DNA of 34,085 nucleotides, from assembly GCA_944321015.1 (NCBI GenBank), contig CALUJS010000028.1, positions 1 to 34,085 of the forward strand, given 5' to 3'. The notes under the pieces are model-generated. The model did no database searches. It was not told the origin of the DNA and was given only the letters and a program-made list of their open reading frames with translations. Source of the DNA: an uncultured Phocaeicola sp. (lineage in GTDB: Bacteria; Bacteroidota; Bacteroidia; Bacteroidales; Bacteroidaceae). The translations under genes and the position numbers were made by a program. This document shows, piece by piece, positions 1 through 8,090 of the stretch; within the stretch, counting starts at the first letter, position 1; each line of letters opens with the position of its first letter.

Positions 1-1133
1 TCTACTTCGACGAGGTGTCGGAGCAGCTGGAACTGAAAGTGCATGAAACCATTCTGGAAATCAATCTGAACGCCATGGTGGACAACCTGAACTACTACCG
101 CAGCTTCCTCATGCCCGACACGAAGATGGTGTGCATGGTGAAGGCGTCGGCCTACGGAGCCGGCTCATACGAGATTGCCAAAACGCTGCAGGATCACCGC
201 GTGGACTATCTGGCCGTAGCCGTGGCCGACGAAGGTTCCGAACTGCGCAAGGCCGGCATCACCGCATCCATCATCATCATGAATCCCGAGATGACGGCCT
301 TCAAAACCCTCTTCGACTACAAGCTGGAGCCGGAGGTGTACAGCTTCCACCTGCTCGACGCGCTGATTAAGGCCGCCGAAAAACAAGGCATCACCAACTA
401 TCCCGTACACATCAAACTCGACACGGGCATGCACCGCCTGGGATTCATGCCCGACGAAATACCCGCCCTCATCCGCCGGCTGAAAGGGCAGACGGCGCTG
501 TTGCCCCGCTCGGTGTTCTCGCACTTCGCAGGCAGCGACTCGGCGCAGTTCGACGACTTCACGCGCCAACAGAACGAAATCTTCGCCAAGGCGTCGGCCG
601 AACTGCAAGCCGCCTTCCCGCACAAGATTCTGCGCCACATCTGCAACTCGGCGGGCATCGAGCGGTTCCCGCGCGCCCACTACGACATGGTGCGCCTGGG
701 GCTGGGACTGTATGGCATCAACCCCGTGAACAACGCCTTCATCCACAATGTCAGCACCCTGAAGACCACCATACTGCAAATCCACGACGTGCCGGCTGAC
801 GAAACCGTGGGCTACAGCCGCAAGGGCGTGCTGACCCGCCCCTCGCGCATCGCCGCGCTGCCCATCGGCTATGCCGACGGTCTGGACCGCCACCTGGGAT
901 GCGGACGCGGCTATTGCCTGGTGAAAGGACAAAAAGCGCCCTACGTGGGCAACATCTGCATGGACGTGTGCATGATTGACGTGACCGACATCGACTGCCG
1001 CGAGGGCGACCGCGTGGAGATATTCGGCGACAACCTGCCGGTGAGCGCCCTGGCCGACATACTCGACACGATACCTTACGAAATCCTCACCGGCATATCG
1101 GGACGGGTGAAGCGCGTGTACTATCAGGACTGA
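1..1133 (+). CDS. Bifunctional MurF-alanine racemase, C-terminal racemase part (5' truncated)
   Basis: The alanine racemase portion interconverts L- and D-alanine with PLP and supplies D-Ala for peptidoglycan in the cytoplasm. The reading frame is open to the window edge (first full codon at base 3). The visible start EQLELKVHETILEINL reads as an interdomain linker running into the racemase barrel. This fits the Bacteroidales MurF-Alr fusion, in which the N-terminal MurF ligase adds D-Ala-D-Ala to the UDP-MurNAc-tripeptide; that half would lie upstream of the window. The PLP-lysine segment is MVKASAYGAGS near base 140. The second active-site region includes VGYSRKGVLTRPSRIAALPIGYADG and GNICMDVCMIDV. 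A GTG at base 15 is in frame but is not a convincing start. The fusion is inferred from family knowledge and from the open 5' end; the racemase call itself is firm. Confidence 0.9.
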   Translation, partial: YFDEVSEQLELKVHETILEINLNAMVDNLNYYRSFLMPDTKMVCMVKASAYGAGSYEIAKTLQDHRVDYLAVAVADEGSELRKAGITASIIIMNPEMTAFKTLFDYKLEPEVYSFHLLDALIKAAEKQGITNYPVHIKLDTGMHRLGFMPDEIPALIRRLKGQTALLPRSVFSHFAGSDSAQFDDFTRQQNEIFAKASAELQAAFPHKILRHICNSAGIERFPRAHYDMVRLGLGLYGINPVNNAFIHNVSTLKTTILQIHDVPADETVGYSRKGVLTRPSRIAALPIGYADGLDRHLGCGRGYCLVKGQKAPYVGNICMDVCMIDVTDIDCREGDRVEIFGDNLPVSALADILDTIPYEILTGISGRVKRVYYQD

Positions 1134-1191
1134 CACCGGCTATGCATCTTTTTAGGATGCGAAACTTCGTTTTATGCTTTTTTAACCGTTA

Positions 1192-1200
1192 GGGGGGGGG
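1192..1200 (+). repeat. G9 homopolymer tract
   Basis: Nine consecutive G residues lie in the 149-bp gap between murF-alr and the sugar transferase gene, about 43 bp upstream of the predicted -7 box. Homopolymers of this length can slip in replication. No coding frame depends on this one, so any effect would be on transcription. Confidence 0.9.
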
Positions 1201-1243
1201 TAAAAAGGACCCTCCCAATATGGGGGCTTGCATATATTTCACA

Positions 1244-1251
1244 TATCTTTG
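1244..1251 (+). promoter_or_regulatory. Bacteroides-type -7 box upstream of the sugar transferase gene
   Basis: TATCTTTG matches the Bacteroides primary sigma -7 consensus TAnnTTTG and lies 31 bp before the chosen ATG at 1283. No clear -33 TTTG is present at 19 bp. It supports the downstream start over the upstream in-frame ATG at 1220, which would precede the promoter. Confidence 0.6.
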
Positions 1252-1282
1252 CCCTCACTACACGTTAAACGACAAATTACCC

Positions 1283-2692
1283 ATGCAAAAGGAATCACAG
1301 AAAGTCATGCTGTTGCGTTGGGCCACAATCTGCAGCGATCTTGTGGTGCTCAACGTGCTGCTCACGGTGTTCTACGTATTCGCACAAAGGCTTGTTCCCC
1401 CTGCGGCCCACGAGGAAATCCACGTGGTGTATTTCGCGTTCAACGTCATCTATCTGTTCTGCGTATCGTGGAAAAAGCCTGTGCTCTACATGCGCAAAGT
1501 CCGCCCGGAACAAATCGTGGGACGGGCCTTCATCACCGTGTTGTGGTTTGCCATCTTCTCCTTCCTCATCGTCAATTACCTGACGGATGACGCCTTCTCG
1601 TGGGAATGGGCCTTGTGTTTCTATCCCCCACTGTGGATAGGCGTCCTCATCAGCCGCCTGCTGATGCGTGCCTTCATCAGCCGCTACCGCCGCATGGGGC
1701 GCAATGTGCGCAACGTGGTGTTTGTCGGCAGCGGACTGAACATGATTGACCTCTATGGCGAAATGATGGGCGACCCCTCGACGGGATACCGCGTGCTGGG
1801 ATACTTTGACGACCAGCCCGCCGAACATTTCCGCCTGCCCTATCTGGGCACGGTGGCCGACGTGATACCCTATCTGAAGAAAATGCCCATCTCGCCCACC
1901 GCGCCTCCGCGACTGTACTGCTGTCTGCCCTCGGTGCGCGCCGACGAAATCGTGCAGCTCATCAACTTCTGCGAAAACCACCTCATCCGCTTCTGCAGCG
2001 TGCCCAACGTGCGCAACTACCTGCGCCGCTCGATGCGCATGGAGCTGATGGGCGACGTGCCCGTGCTCTACCTGCGCGAAGAGCCGTTGCGCCAGCCCTT
2101 GAACCGCTTCATCAAGCGCGCGTTCGACGTGGCGTTCTCGCTCACCTTCCTGTGCACGCTCTTCCCCTTCATCTATATATTCGTGGCAATAGTGACCAAA
2201 ATCACCTCGCCCGGCCCGGTGTTTTTCAAGCAGAAACGCAACGGATTGAACGGAAAGGAGTTCTACTGTTACAAATTCCGCAGCATGAAGGTGAACAAAG
2301 ACGCCGACACCCTGCAGGCGACCAAGGACGACCCCCGCAAGACGAAATTCGGAGACTTCCTGCGCCGAAGCAGCATCGACGAGCTGCCGCAGTTCATCAA
2401 CGTGCTCAAAGGCGACATGTCGGTCGTGGGCCCGCGTCCCCACATGCTGAAACACACCGAGGAATATTCGGCCCTCATCAACAAATACATGGTGCGCCAC
2501 TTCCTGAAACCGGGCATCACCGGATGGGCGCAAGTAAACGGTTGCCGGGGCGAGACCAAAGAGCTGTCGCAGATGGAGGACCGCATACGCAAAGACATCT
2601 GGTACGTGGAGAACTGGTCGTTCTGGCTCGACCTGCGCATCATCTACATGACCGTCCGCAACGCCGTCCGCGGCGAAGCGAACGCCTACTGA
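1283..2692 (+). CDS. Undecaprenyl-phosphate sugar phosphotransferase (WcaJ/CpsE family)
   Basis: Polyprenyl glycosylphosphotransferase of about 469 residues that loads the first sugar-1-phosphate onto undecaprenyl phosphate to start capsule or exopolysaccharide repeat units at the inner membrane. The N-terminal third is hydrophobic, with several membrane segments. A CoA-binding-like Rossmann region follows (NVVFVGSGLNMIDLYGEM). The C-terminal bacterial sugar transferase domain carries KRAFDVAFSL, FFKQKRNGLNGKEFYCYKFRSM, SSIDELPQFINVLKGDMS, VGPRPHM and FLKPGITGWAQVNG. The start at 1283 (MQKESQKVM) is chosen over 1220 because of the -7 box at 1244. The exact sugar (glucose or galactose phosphate) cannot be read from the sequence. 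No other polysaccharide genes lie beside it, so it may be a stand-alone initiating transferase serving several capsule loci. Confidence 0.9.
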   Translation: MQKESQKVMLLRWATICSDLVVLNVLLTVFYVFAQRLVPPAAHEEIHVVYFAFNVIYLFCVSWKKPVLYMRKVRPEQIVGRAFITVLWFAIFSFLIVNYLTDDAFSWEWALCFYPPLWIGVLISRLLMRAFISRYRRMGRNVRNVVFVGSGLNMIDLYGEMMGDPSTGYRVLGYFDDQPAEHFRLPYLGTVADVIPYLKKMPISPTAPPRLYCCLPSVRADEIVQLINFCENHLIRFCSVPNVRNYLRRSMRMELMGDVPVLYLREEPLRQPLNRFIKRAFDVAFSLTFLCTLFPFIYIFVAIVTKITSPGPVFFKQKRNGLNGKEFYCYKFRSMKVNKDADTLQATKDDPRKTKFGDFLRRSSIDELPQFINVLKGDMSVVGPRPHMLKHTEEYSALINKYMVRHFLKPGITGWAQVNGCRGETKELSQMEDRIRKDIWYVENWSFWLDLRIIYMTVRNAVRGEANAY

Positions 2693-2742
2693 TTCATTCC
2701 CGTTTCTTTCAAAAACCGAAAGTCTGTCCATTCACAAATCCG

Positions 2743-2779
2743 AAGCCTCAACTCCCCGCACGACGGAGGGTTGAGGTTT
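2743..2779 (+). terminator. Hairpin after the sugar transferase gene, weak terminator candidate
   Basis: CCTCAAC (2746-2752) pairs with GTTGAGG (2770-2776), extended outward by AAG/TTT pairs. The downstream T run is only three bases, so termination strength is doubtful. It lies about 50 bp after the stop codon. Confidence 0.45.
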
Positions 2780-2798
2780 GCTGTCATTGCCCTGCAAA

Positions 2799-2900
2799 CA
2801 CCGTCGCCGGGCGCGAATATGGACGCGTCCGGGCGATGATATGTACGCTCACGAGCCGACATATCGCCGCTCACGAGCGCGAATATGCACGCTCGCGGCA
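2799..2900. repeat. 22-bp-period ATAT array A
   Basis: ATAT cores begin at 2817, 2839, 2861 and 2883, exactly 22 bp apart, separated by 18-bp GC-rich spacers that differ in sequence. The third spacer contains CGCTCACGAGCG, a dyad centred on the spacer midpoint. The array lies between the hairpin after the sugar transferase gene and the presumed nuo promoter. The 668-bp gap 2693-3360 otherwise holds that hairpin, an AT-rich promoter region near 3008, and an uncertain small reading frame. Two relatives occur at 14962 and 22603. It is not a CRISPR array: the invariant core is only 4 bp. Confidence 0.85.
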
Positions 2901-3007
2901 ACCGTCACGAAGGCGTTCCGGCACGGGAAATCGACCGCCGCGCGGAAAAAGCTTCACCATCCTTAAAAAAATCGAAAAGATTCGCGTGCTTATTCAACAG
3001 AAGTGTC

Positions 3008-3015
3008 TATCTTTG
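3008..3015 (+). promoter_or_regulatory. Bacteroides-type -7 box upstream of the nuo operon
   Basis: TATCTTTG matches TAnnTTTG. No good -33 element is seen at the usual spacing. If used, it gives a leader of roughly 340 nt before nuoA at 3361, unusually long, or it transcribes the small frame beginning at 3039 first. Confidence 0.5.
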
Positions 3016-3038
3016 CCACTCCAAAAGCAGTAGTAGAG

Positions 3039-3350
3039 ATGGTCAAAGGTTGTAAAATGACGGTTTTACCCTTTCTCCTGTTGATGTCCGTTGCCGGTAC
3101 CTCAATAGGACACGCTTTTGTCATACCTGCACACAACCCCGTCTGTTCCACTGCTTTCCAACCTTCACACCATCCGGCATCCGTTTGCGAACCATTGCCG
3201 GAAACATCCTCAACCACTACTGTTTCACCCCATTTCCTGCCATGCAGAAAAGCGCATGCAGCGCGGCGTTGCCTCTCTACTGCTGACCATTTTGCCTGCA
3301 ACCCGCCCGCCTGCGCAACACACGAAAGGAAACATAAATCAATAACCTAA
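3039..3350 (+). CDS. Uncertain small frame with signal-peptide-like start, ahead of nuoA
   Basis: A 103-residue frame begins MVKGCKMTVLPFLLLMSVAG and continues TSIGHA, which looks like an export signal: a basic start, a hydrophobic core and small residues before a possible cleavage site. It begins 24 bp after a TATCTTTG -7 box and ends 10 bp before nuoA. The rest is rich in Cys, His, Pro and Ala and resembles no family I recognise; it reads more like chance translation of a GC-rich leader. A second frame (3118-3345) overlaps it, so an open frame alone proves little. It may be a real small secreted protein, a decayed gene, or nothing. Confidence 0.2.
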   Translation: MVKGCKMTVLPFLLLMSVAGTSIGHAFVIPAHNPVCSTAFQPSHHPASVCEPLPETSSTTTVSPHFLPCRKAHAARRCLSTADHFACNPPACATHERKHKSIT

Positions 3351-3360
3351 TAATTAAAAC

Positions 3361-3711
3361 ATGTCTTTTACATTATTAATCACCGCTGTCTTAACCGGAA
3401 TTGCACTGGTTTTTGCCGGAATGCTCGCGGCCAGGCTCATCAGCCCGCGCTCGTTCAACGCGCAGAAAGGCGAAGCCTACGAGTGCGGTCTGCCCACACG
3501 CGGACGCTCGCACATGCAGTTCAAGGTTGGTTATTACCTGTTTGCCATCCTGTTCCTGATGTTCGACATCGAAACGGTGTTCCTCTTCCCCTGGGCTGTC
3601 GTCGTGGGTGAAGTGGGCGTGTATGGCCTGGTAAGTGTCATCTTCTTTTTAGTAGTATTAATCTTGGGTCTGGCTTATGCCTGGAAGAAAGGAGCGCTCA
3701 AATGGGAATGA
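3361..3711 (+). CDS. nuoA: NADH-quinone oxidoreductase-like subunit A
   Basis: Small membrane subunit of complex I, 116 residues, with three predicted membrane helices (about 4-26, 58-80 and 86-108). The conserved loop [20 protein letters not shown] and the following [14 protein letters not shown] are diagnostic of NuoA/ND3; this loop sits near the quinone site and takes part in coupling. First gene of a tight operon: its last 10 bases overlap nuoB. The start at 3361 follows an A/T-rich region with no Shine-Dalgarno sequence, typical of Bacteroidetes. Confidence 0.96.
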   Translation: MSFTLLITAVLTGIALVFAGMLAARLISPRSFNAQKGEAYECGLPTRGRSHMQFKVGYYLFAILFLMFDIETVFLFPWAVVVGEVGVYGLVSVIFFLVVLILGLAYAWKKGALKWE

Positions 3712-4289
3712 AACAACCGAAAATACGCTCCATGAAGTATGAGGAGTTCAAGAACAACGACTACTTGGAAAACATGGTGAAGGAGCTTCAGGCGAACGGC
3801 GTGAACGTGGCCGTGTCGAAGCTCGACGACCTGATAAACTGGGGACGAAGCAACTCCGTGTGGTCGTTCCTGCTGGGAACAAGCTGCTGCGCCATCGAGT
3901 TCATGACCCTGGGCGCTGCCCGCTATGACATGGCCCGCTTCGGCTTCGAGGTGACCCGCAACTCCCCTCGCCAGGGCGACGTGTTGCTGGTGCTGGGAAC
4001 CATCACCAACAAGATGGCCCCGCTGATGAAGCGCCTCTACGACCAGCTGGCCGAACCGAAATACGTGGTTGCCGTGGGCGGATGCACCATCTCCGGAGGC
4101 CCGTTCAAGAAATCCTATCACGTGGTGAAAGGCATCGACAAGATTGTGCCCGTCGACGTGTACATCCCCGGTTGTCCTCCGCGTCCGGAAGCATTCTATT
4201 ACGGCCTGATGCAGCTGCAACGCAAAATCAAGCTGGAACACTTCTTCGGCGGCGTGAACCGCAAACAACCCAAACCTATTGAAGAATAA
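3702..4289 (+). CDS. nuoB: NADH-quinone oxidoreductase-like subunit B
   Basis: Peripheral-arm subunit of 195 residues that carries cluster N2, the last iron-sulfur centre before quinone. All four ligands are visible: the tandem pair C62-C63 in [11 protein letters not shown]128 in [11 protein letters not shown] and C158 in IPGCPPRPE. The start ATG at 3702 lies inside nuoA (10-bp overlap); a second ATG at 3708 would shorten the protein by two residues. AAAGGAG at 3688-3694, within nuoA coding sequence, is well placed as a ribosome binding site. Full length for the family. Confidence 0.97.
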   Translation: MGMKQPKIRSMKYEEFKNNDYLENMVKELQANGVNVAVSKLDDLINWGRSNSVWSFLLGTSCCAIEFMTLGAARYDMARFGFEVTRNSPRQGDVLLVLGTITNKMAPLMKRLYDQLAEPKYVVAVGGCTISGGPFKKSYHVVKGIDKIVPVDVYIPGCPPRPEAFYYGLMQLQRKIKLEHFFGGVNRKQPKPIEE

Positions 4290-4298
4290 CCTAAAGCT

Positions 4299-5918
4299 AT
4301 GGATATAAAAGATAAAATCTCTACATTGGTTCCCGGGGTGGAGTTCAAGGAACAGGGCGACCTGATAGCCGTGATTCCTGCCGCCTCGTTCCACCGGGCG
4401 GCCGAGGCCCTGCGCTATGACAAGGAGGACGCCATGGACTACCTGCGCGACATCGTGGGCATGGACTGGGGCGAGACACTGGGAGCCCTTTACTATTTGG
4501 AATCGACCACGACGCACGCGCGCATCGTGTTGCGCACGGAAACCGCCGACCGCGAAAACCCGTTGCTGCCCAGCGTAAGCGACTTGTGGAAAACAGCCGT
4601 CATCAAGGAGCGCGAAGCGTTCGACTTCTTCGGCATCCGCTTCACGGGCAACCCCGACATGCGCCGCATCTTCCTGCGCGAAGACTGGGTGGGACACCCC
4701 TTCCGCAAGGATTATGACGAGAAGAGCAACGAGCTCAACATGAACAACGAGGTGAATGCCGACGTGACCACCGAATACACGCTGAAGGCCGACGGCACGC
4801 TGACGACCGAGAAACACGTGGTGTTCGAACCGGACGACTTCGTGGTGAACGTCGGTCCGCAACACCCCTCCACGCACGGCGCCCTCCGTCTGCGCGTGGC
4901 CCTCGACGGCGAAACGGTGAAACGCGTCGACCCCGTGTGCGGATACATCCACCGCGGCATCGAGAAGATGAACGAAAGCCTCACCTATCCTCAGACGCTG
5001 GCCCTGACCGACCGCCTCGACTACCTGAGCGCCCACCAGAGCCGCCACGCCCTGTGCATGTGTATCGAGCAGGCCGCAGGCATCGAAATATCCGAACGCG
5101 CCAAATACATCCGCACCATCATGGACGAGCTGCAGCGTATCGACTCGCACCTGCTGTTCTACTCCTGCCTCGTGCTCGACATGGGCGGATTCACCCCGTT
5201 CTTCTACGGCTTCCGCGAACGTGAAATGATTCTCCAAATCATGGAGGAGACCACCGGCGGACGCCTCATCCAGAACTACAACATGATTGGCGGCGTGCAG
5301 GCCGACCTCCATCCCGACTTCCAGAAGAAGGTGAAGGAGTTCATCAAGCACATGCGCGGCATCATCCACGAATATCACGAAATCTTCACCGGCAACGTCA
5401 TCGTCACGACCCGTCTGAAGGGCGTGGGCGTGTTGAGCAAGGAAGACGCCATCTCCTTCGGCGCCACCGGCGGCACCGGACGCGCTTCGGGCTGGGCCAA
5501 CGACGTGCGCAAGCACCATCCCTACGGTTTGTACGACAAAGTGGACTTCAAGGAAATCGTCTACACCGAGGGTGACAGCTTCGCCCGCTACATGGTGCGT
5601 ATGGACGAAATCATGGAGTCGATGAAAATCATCGAACAGCTCATCGACAACATCCCCGAAGGCGAATATCGCGTGAAGACGAAACCGATAATCCGCATCC
5701 CCGAAGGCAACTACTCCACGTCGGTGGAAAGCAGCCGCGGCGAGTTTGCCGTGTTCCTCGAGAGCCACGGCGACAAGACGCCCTACCGCCTGCACTACCG
5801 CTCCACCGGCCTGCCGCTGGTACACGCGCTCGACACCGCGTGCCGCGGCCAGAAGATTGCCGACCTGATAGCCATCGGCGCCAGCATGGACTTCGTCATT
5901 CCTGACATCGACCGATAA
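4299..5918 (+). CDS. nuoC: Fused NADH-quinone oxidoreductase-like subunits C and D
   Basis: A single 539-residue protein joins NuoC and NuoD, as in several bacterial lineages. Residues 1 to about 140 form the NuoC/30-kDa domain, ending in the signature EREAFDFFGIRF...RIFLREDWVGHPFRKDY. A charged linker runs to about 180. The NuoD/49-kDa domain then starts at FVVNVGPQHPSTHGALRLRV (181-200), whose His-containing loop lines the quinone cavity, and ends in DFVIPDIDR. The domain has full length and no visible break. It docks on NuoB and NuoH and forms the quinone-reducing site of the peripheral arm. nuoB ends 9 bp upstream. Confidence 0.96.
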   Translation: MDIKDKISTLVPGVEFKEQGDLIAVIPAASFHRAAEALRYDKEDAMDYLRDIVGMDWGETLGALYYLESTTTHARIVLRTETADRENPLLPSVSDLWKTAVIKEREAFDFFGIRFTGNPDMRRIFLREDWVGHPFRKDYDEKSNELNMNNEVNADVTTEYTLKADGTLTTEKHVVFEPDDFVVNVGPQHPSTHGALRLRVALDGETVKRVDPVCGYIHRGIEKMNESLTYPQTLALTDRLDYLSAHQSRHALCMCIEQAAGIEISERAKYIRTIMDELQRIDSHLLFYSCLVLDMGGFTPFFYGFREREMILQIMEETTGGRLIQNYNMIGGVQADLHPDFQKKVKEFIKHMRGIIHEYHEIFTGNVIVTTRLKGVGVLSKEDAISFGATGGTGRASGWANDVRKHHPYGLYDKVDFKEIVYTEGDSFARYMVRMDEIMESMKIIEQLIDNIPEGEYRVKTKPIIRIPEGNYSTSVESSRGEFAVFLESHGDKTPYRLHYRSTGLPLVHALDTACRGQKIADLIAIGASMDFVIPDIDR

Positions 5919-5967
5919 AGCGGGGAATAAAGAATCATTGAACCATAGATTGTAAAAACGAAACGTA

Positions 5968-7068
5968 ATGAACACTTCATTTTTAGACTATTATAGCATA
6001 CAGCCCGTTACCAGCTGGATTCACGAAGCACTCTGCAGCGTGATGCCCGAGGCGCTCGCCATCTTCATCGAGTGCGTGGTAATCGGTGTCGTTATCGTGG
6101 CTCTTTATGCAGTCCTCGCTATCATCCTCATCTACATGGAGCGCAAGGTGTGTGCGGCCTTCCAATGCCGCATCGGCCCGAACCGTGTGGGTGGCAAAGG
6201 CGGTCTGCTGCAAGTGCCGGCCGACGTATTGAAGATTTTGACCAAGGAGATTATCCGCCTGAAGAACTCCGACCACCTGCTCTATGACCTGGCACCCTAC
6301 CTCGTCATTCTGGCCTCCATCCTCTCGTTCTCGTGCCTGCCGTGGAACAAGGGCGCCCACATTCTCGACATGAACATCGGCATCCTGTTCGTACTGGCAG
6401 CCTCGTCCATCGGCGTAGTGGGCATCCTGCTTGCCGGATGGGCCAGCAACAACAAGTACACCATGATTGGTGCCGTGCGTAGCGGTGCCATGATTATCAG
6501 CTACGAGCTGTCGTTGGGCATCATCGTGCTGTCGATGGTCGTGCTGAGCGAAACGGCCAGCATCAGCGGCATCGTTGAGTCGCAGGCCAACGGCTGGAAC
6601 CTGTTCAAGGGCCACGCCATCGCCATCCTGGCCTTCGTGGTGTATCTCATTGCCGGTAACGCCGAGGCCAACCGCGGCCCGTTCGACCTTGCCGAGGCAG
6701 AACAGGAGCTGACCGCCGGTTACCATACGGAATACTCCGGTCTGCACTTCGGTTTCTTCTATCTGGCAGAATATCTGAATCTGTTCATCACCGCCGGCTT
6801 TGCCTCGACCCTGTTCCTGGGAGGCTGGATGCCGCTCCACGTGGCCGGTCTCGACGGTTTCAACGCCGTGATGGATTACATTCCGGGCGTGGTTTGGTTC
6901 TTTGGCAAGACCTTCTTTGTCGTATGGCTGCTGATGTGGATTAAGTGGACTTTCATCCGTCTGCGCATCGACCAGGTGCTGGTGTTCGAGTGGAAGTATC
7001 TTATGCCGACCTCTCTGCTTATCCTTATATTAATGGTAGTGCTCAAAGTATTTGGGCTGGTATTTTAA
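5968..7068 (+). CDS. nuoH: NADH-quinone oxidoreductase-like subunit H
   Basis: Membrane subunit of 366 residues that anchors the peripheral arm and forms the entrance to the quinone channel; about eight helices are expected and visible. Conserved stretches are MERKVCAAFQCRIGPNRVGG with the following GGLLQVPADVLKILTKEII, and RGPFDLAEAEQELTAGYHTE, rich in the acidic residues thought to couple quinone chemistry to proton transfer. Unusually, it begins with a long N-terminal extension MNTSFLDYYSIQPVTSWIHE before helix 1. It sits 49 bp after nuoCD with no Shine-Dalgarno sequence. Confidence 0.95.
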   Translation: MNTSFLDYYSIQPVTSWIHEALCSVMPEALAIFIECVVIGVVIVALYAVLAIILIYMERKVCAAFQCRIGPNRVGGKGGLLQVPADVLKILTKEIIRLKNSDHLLYDLAPYLVILASILSFSCLPWNKGAHILDMNIGILFVLAASSIGVVGILLAGWASNNKYTMIGAVRSGAMIISYELSLGIIVLSMVVLSETASISGIVESQANGWNLFKGHAIAILAFVVYLIAGNAEANRGPFDLAEAEQELTAGYHTEYSGLHFGFFYLAEYLNLFITAGFASTLFLGGWMPLHVAGLDGFNAVMDYIPGVVWFFGKTFFVVWLLMWIKWTFIRLRIDQVLVFEWKYLMPTSLLILILMVVLKVFGLVF

Positions 7069-7083
7069 TGATTGAACAAGACA

Positions 7084-7554
7084 ATGAGTAAATTTGGTAA
7101 TTACATAAACGGATACTTTTCAGGGCTCGAAAGTCTTTTGATTGGCCTGCGCACCTCTGTCAGAGTCTACTTCCGCAAGCCCGTGACGGAGCAATATCCT
7201 GAGAACCGCCACACAACCCTGCACATCGCGGAGCGCCACCGCGCCATGCTGGTCATGCCTCACGACGAGAACAACCAGCATCACTGCGTAGCCTGCGGCC
7301 TGTGCCAGATGGCTTGTCCCAACGATACCATCAAAGTGACCTCGGAAACCGTGGAAGGCGAAGATGGCAAGAAAAGAAAAGTTTTAGTTAAATATGAGTA
7401 TGACCTGGGTGCTTGCATGTTTTGCGAACTGTGTGTAAACGCTTGCCCGCATGACGCAATACGCTTCAGCAACGATTTCGAGAACGCGGTGTACCAACGC
7501 GACAAACTCGTATTGAAGCTCAACCATGAAGGTTCATCGGTAGTTAAAAAGTAA
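7084..7554 (+). CDS. nuoI: NADH-quinone oxidoreductase-like subunit I
   Basis: Ferredoxin-like subunit of 156 residues that carries two [4Fe-4S] clusters (N6a and N6b) and passes electrons to NuoB. Both cysteine sets are complete: C68, C71, C74 and C78 in HHCVACGLCQMACP, and C111, C114, C117 and C121 in GACMFCELCVNACP. The ATG at 7084 is chosen; an in-frame TTG at 7072 would add four residues and is less likely. Because nuoE, nuoF and nuoG are absent from the operon, NuoI would be the most upstream iron-sulfur protein, so its surface may receive electrons directly from a soluble donor. That is inference. Confidence 0.95.
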   Translation: MSKFGNYINGYFSGLESLLIGLRTSVRVYFRKPVTEQYPENRHTTLHIAERHRAMLVMPHDENNQHHCVACGLCQMACPNDTIKVTSETVEGEDGKKRKVLVKYEYDLGACMFCELCVNACPHDAIRFSNDFENAVYQRDKLVLKLNHEGSSVVKK

Positions 7555-7563
7555 AGAAACGAT

Positions 7564-8076
7564 ATGGATATAACACTTCAACAAACAGTCTTCTACGTGG
7601 TCGCCATCCTGATGAGCGTGTTCTCGGTGATGACGGTCACAACCGGAAGCATCCTGCGTTCGGCAACCTATCTGCTGTTCGTGCTTTTCGGTACGGCAGC
7701 CATATACTTCATCTTGGGCTATACGTTCCTGGGAGCGGTACAGCTCATGGTATATGCGGGCGGTATCGTCGTATTATACGTATTCTCAATCTTGCTGACC
7801 AACTCGGACAAGAGCATCAACCACAAGCTTGGCCGCAGCAAGATTGTTGCCGCACTCGCGACTGTCATCATCGGCACCGCACTGGTGCTGTTTCTCATCT
7901 GGACCAACGGCTTCGCGCTGAATCTCATCCCCGAAAGCAGTGAAATATCACTGAGAGAAATCGGTCTTTCATTAATCAGTGCCGACAAGCATGGCTACGT
8001 CCTGCCTTTCGAAATCGCAGGCGTGCTGCTGCTGGCGTGTATGATCGGAGGTTTGTTAATCGCACGTAAACGATAA
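7564..8076 (+). CDS. nuoJ: NADH-quinone oxidoreductase-like subunit J
   Basis: Membrane subunit of 170 residues with about five helices, matching NuoJ/ND6. The most typical segment is FLGAVQLMVYAGGIVVLYVF, containing the pi-bulge helix region that shifts during turnover. It starts 9 bp after nuoI. The stop codon at 8074-8076 abuts the strong Shine-Dalgarno sequence of nuoK. Confidence 0.94.
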   Translation: MDITLQQTVFYVVAILMSVFSVMTVTTGSILRSATYLLFVLFGTAAIYFILGYTFLGAVQLMVYAGGIVVLYVFSILLTNSDKSINHKLGRSKIVAALATVIIGTALVLFLIWTNGFALNLIPESSEISLREIGLSLISADKHGYVLPFEIAGVLLLACMIGGLLIARKR

Positions 8077-8084
8077 AAGGAGGT
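8076..8084 (+). promoter_or_regulatory. Perfect Shine-Dalgarno site before nuoK
   Basis: AAAGGAGGT ends 6 bp before the nuoK ATG at 8091. Nearly all other starts in this window lack such a site, so it stands out. Confidence 0.8.
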
Positions 8085-8090
8085 ATTCTT

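Noticed and set aside
1218..1246. Cluster of ATAT words before the sugar transferase gene as a fourth array
   Set aside because: Spacings are 14-16 and 11 bp, not 22, and the context is an AT-rich promoter.
2152..3033. Forward frame running from inside the sugar transferase gene through array A
   Set aside because: It starts within a real gene in another frame, and its second half is translation of the repeat array. Similar artefact frames cross array C at 22512-22736. The 22-bp period shifts frame at each unit, so the arrays are not coding.
3675..5975. Very long open frame on the minus strand (766 codons) opposite nuoB and nuoCD
   Set aside because: It is antisense to two firmly identified complex I genes, is rich in His, Val, Gly and Asp as expected from reversed GC-rich codons, and matches no family. 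Similar long shadows lie opposite the sugar transferase gene and nuoN.
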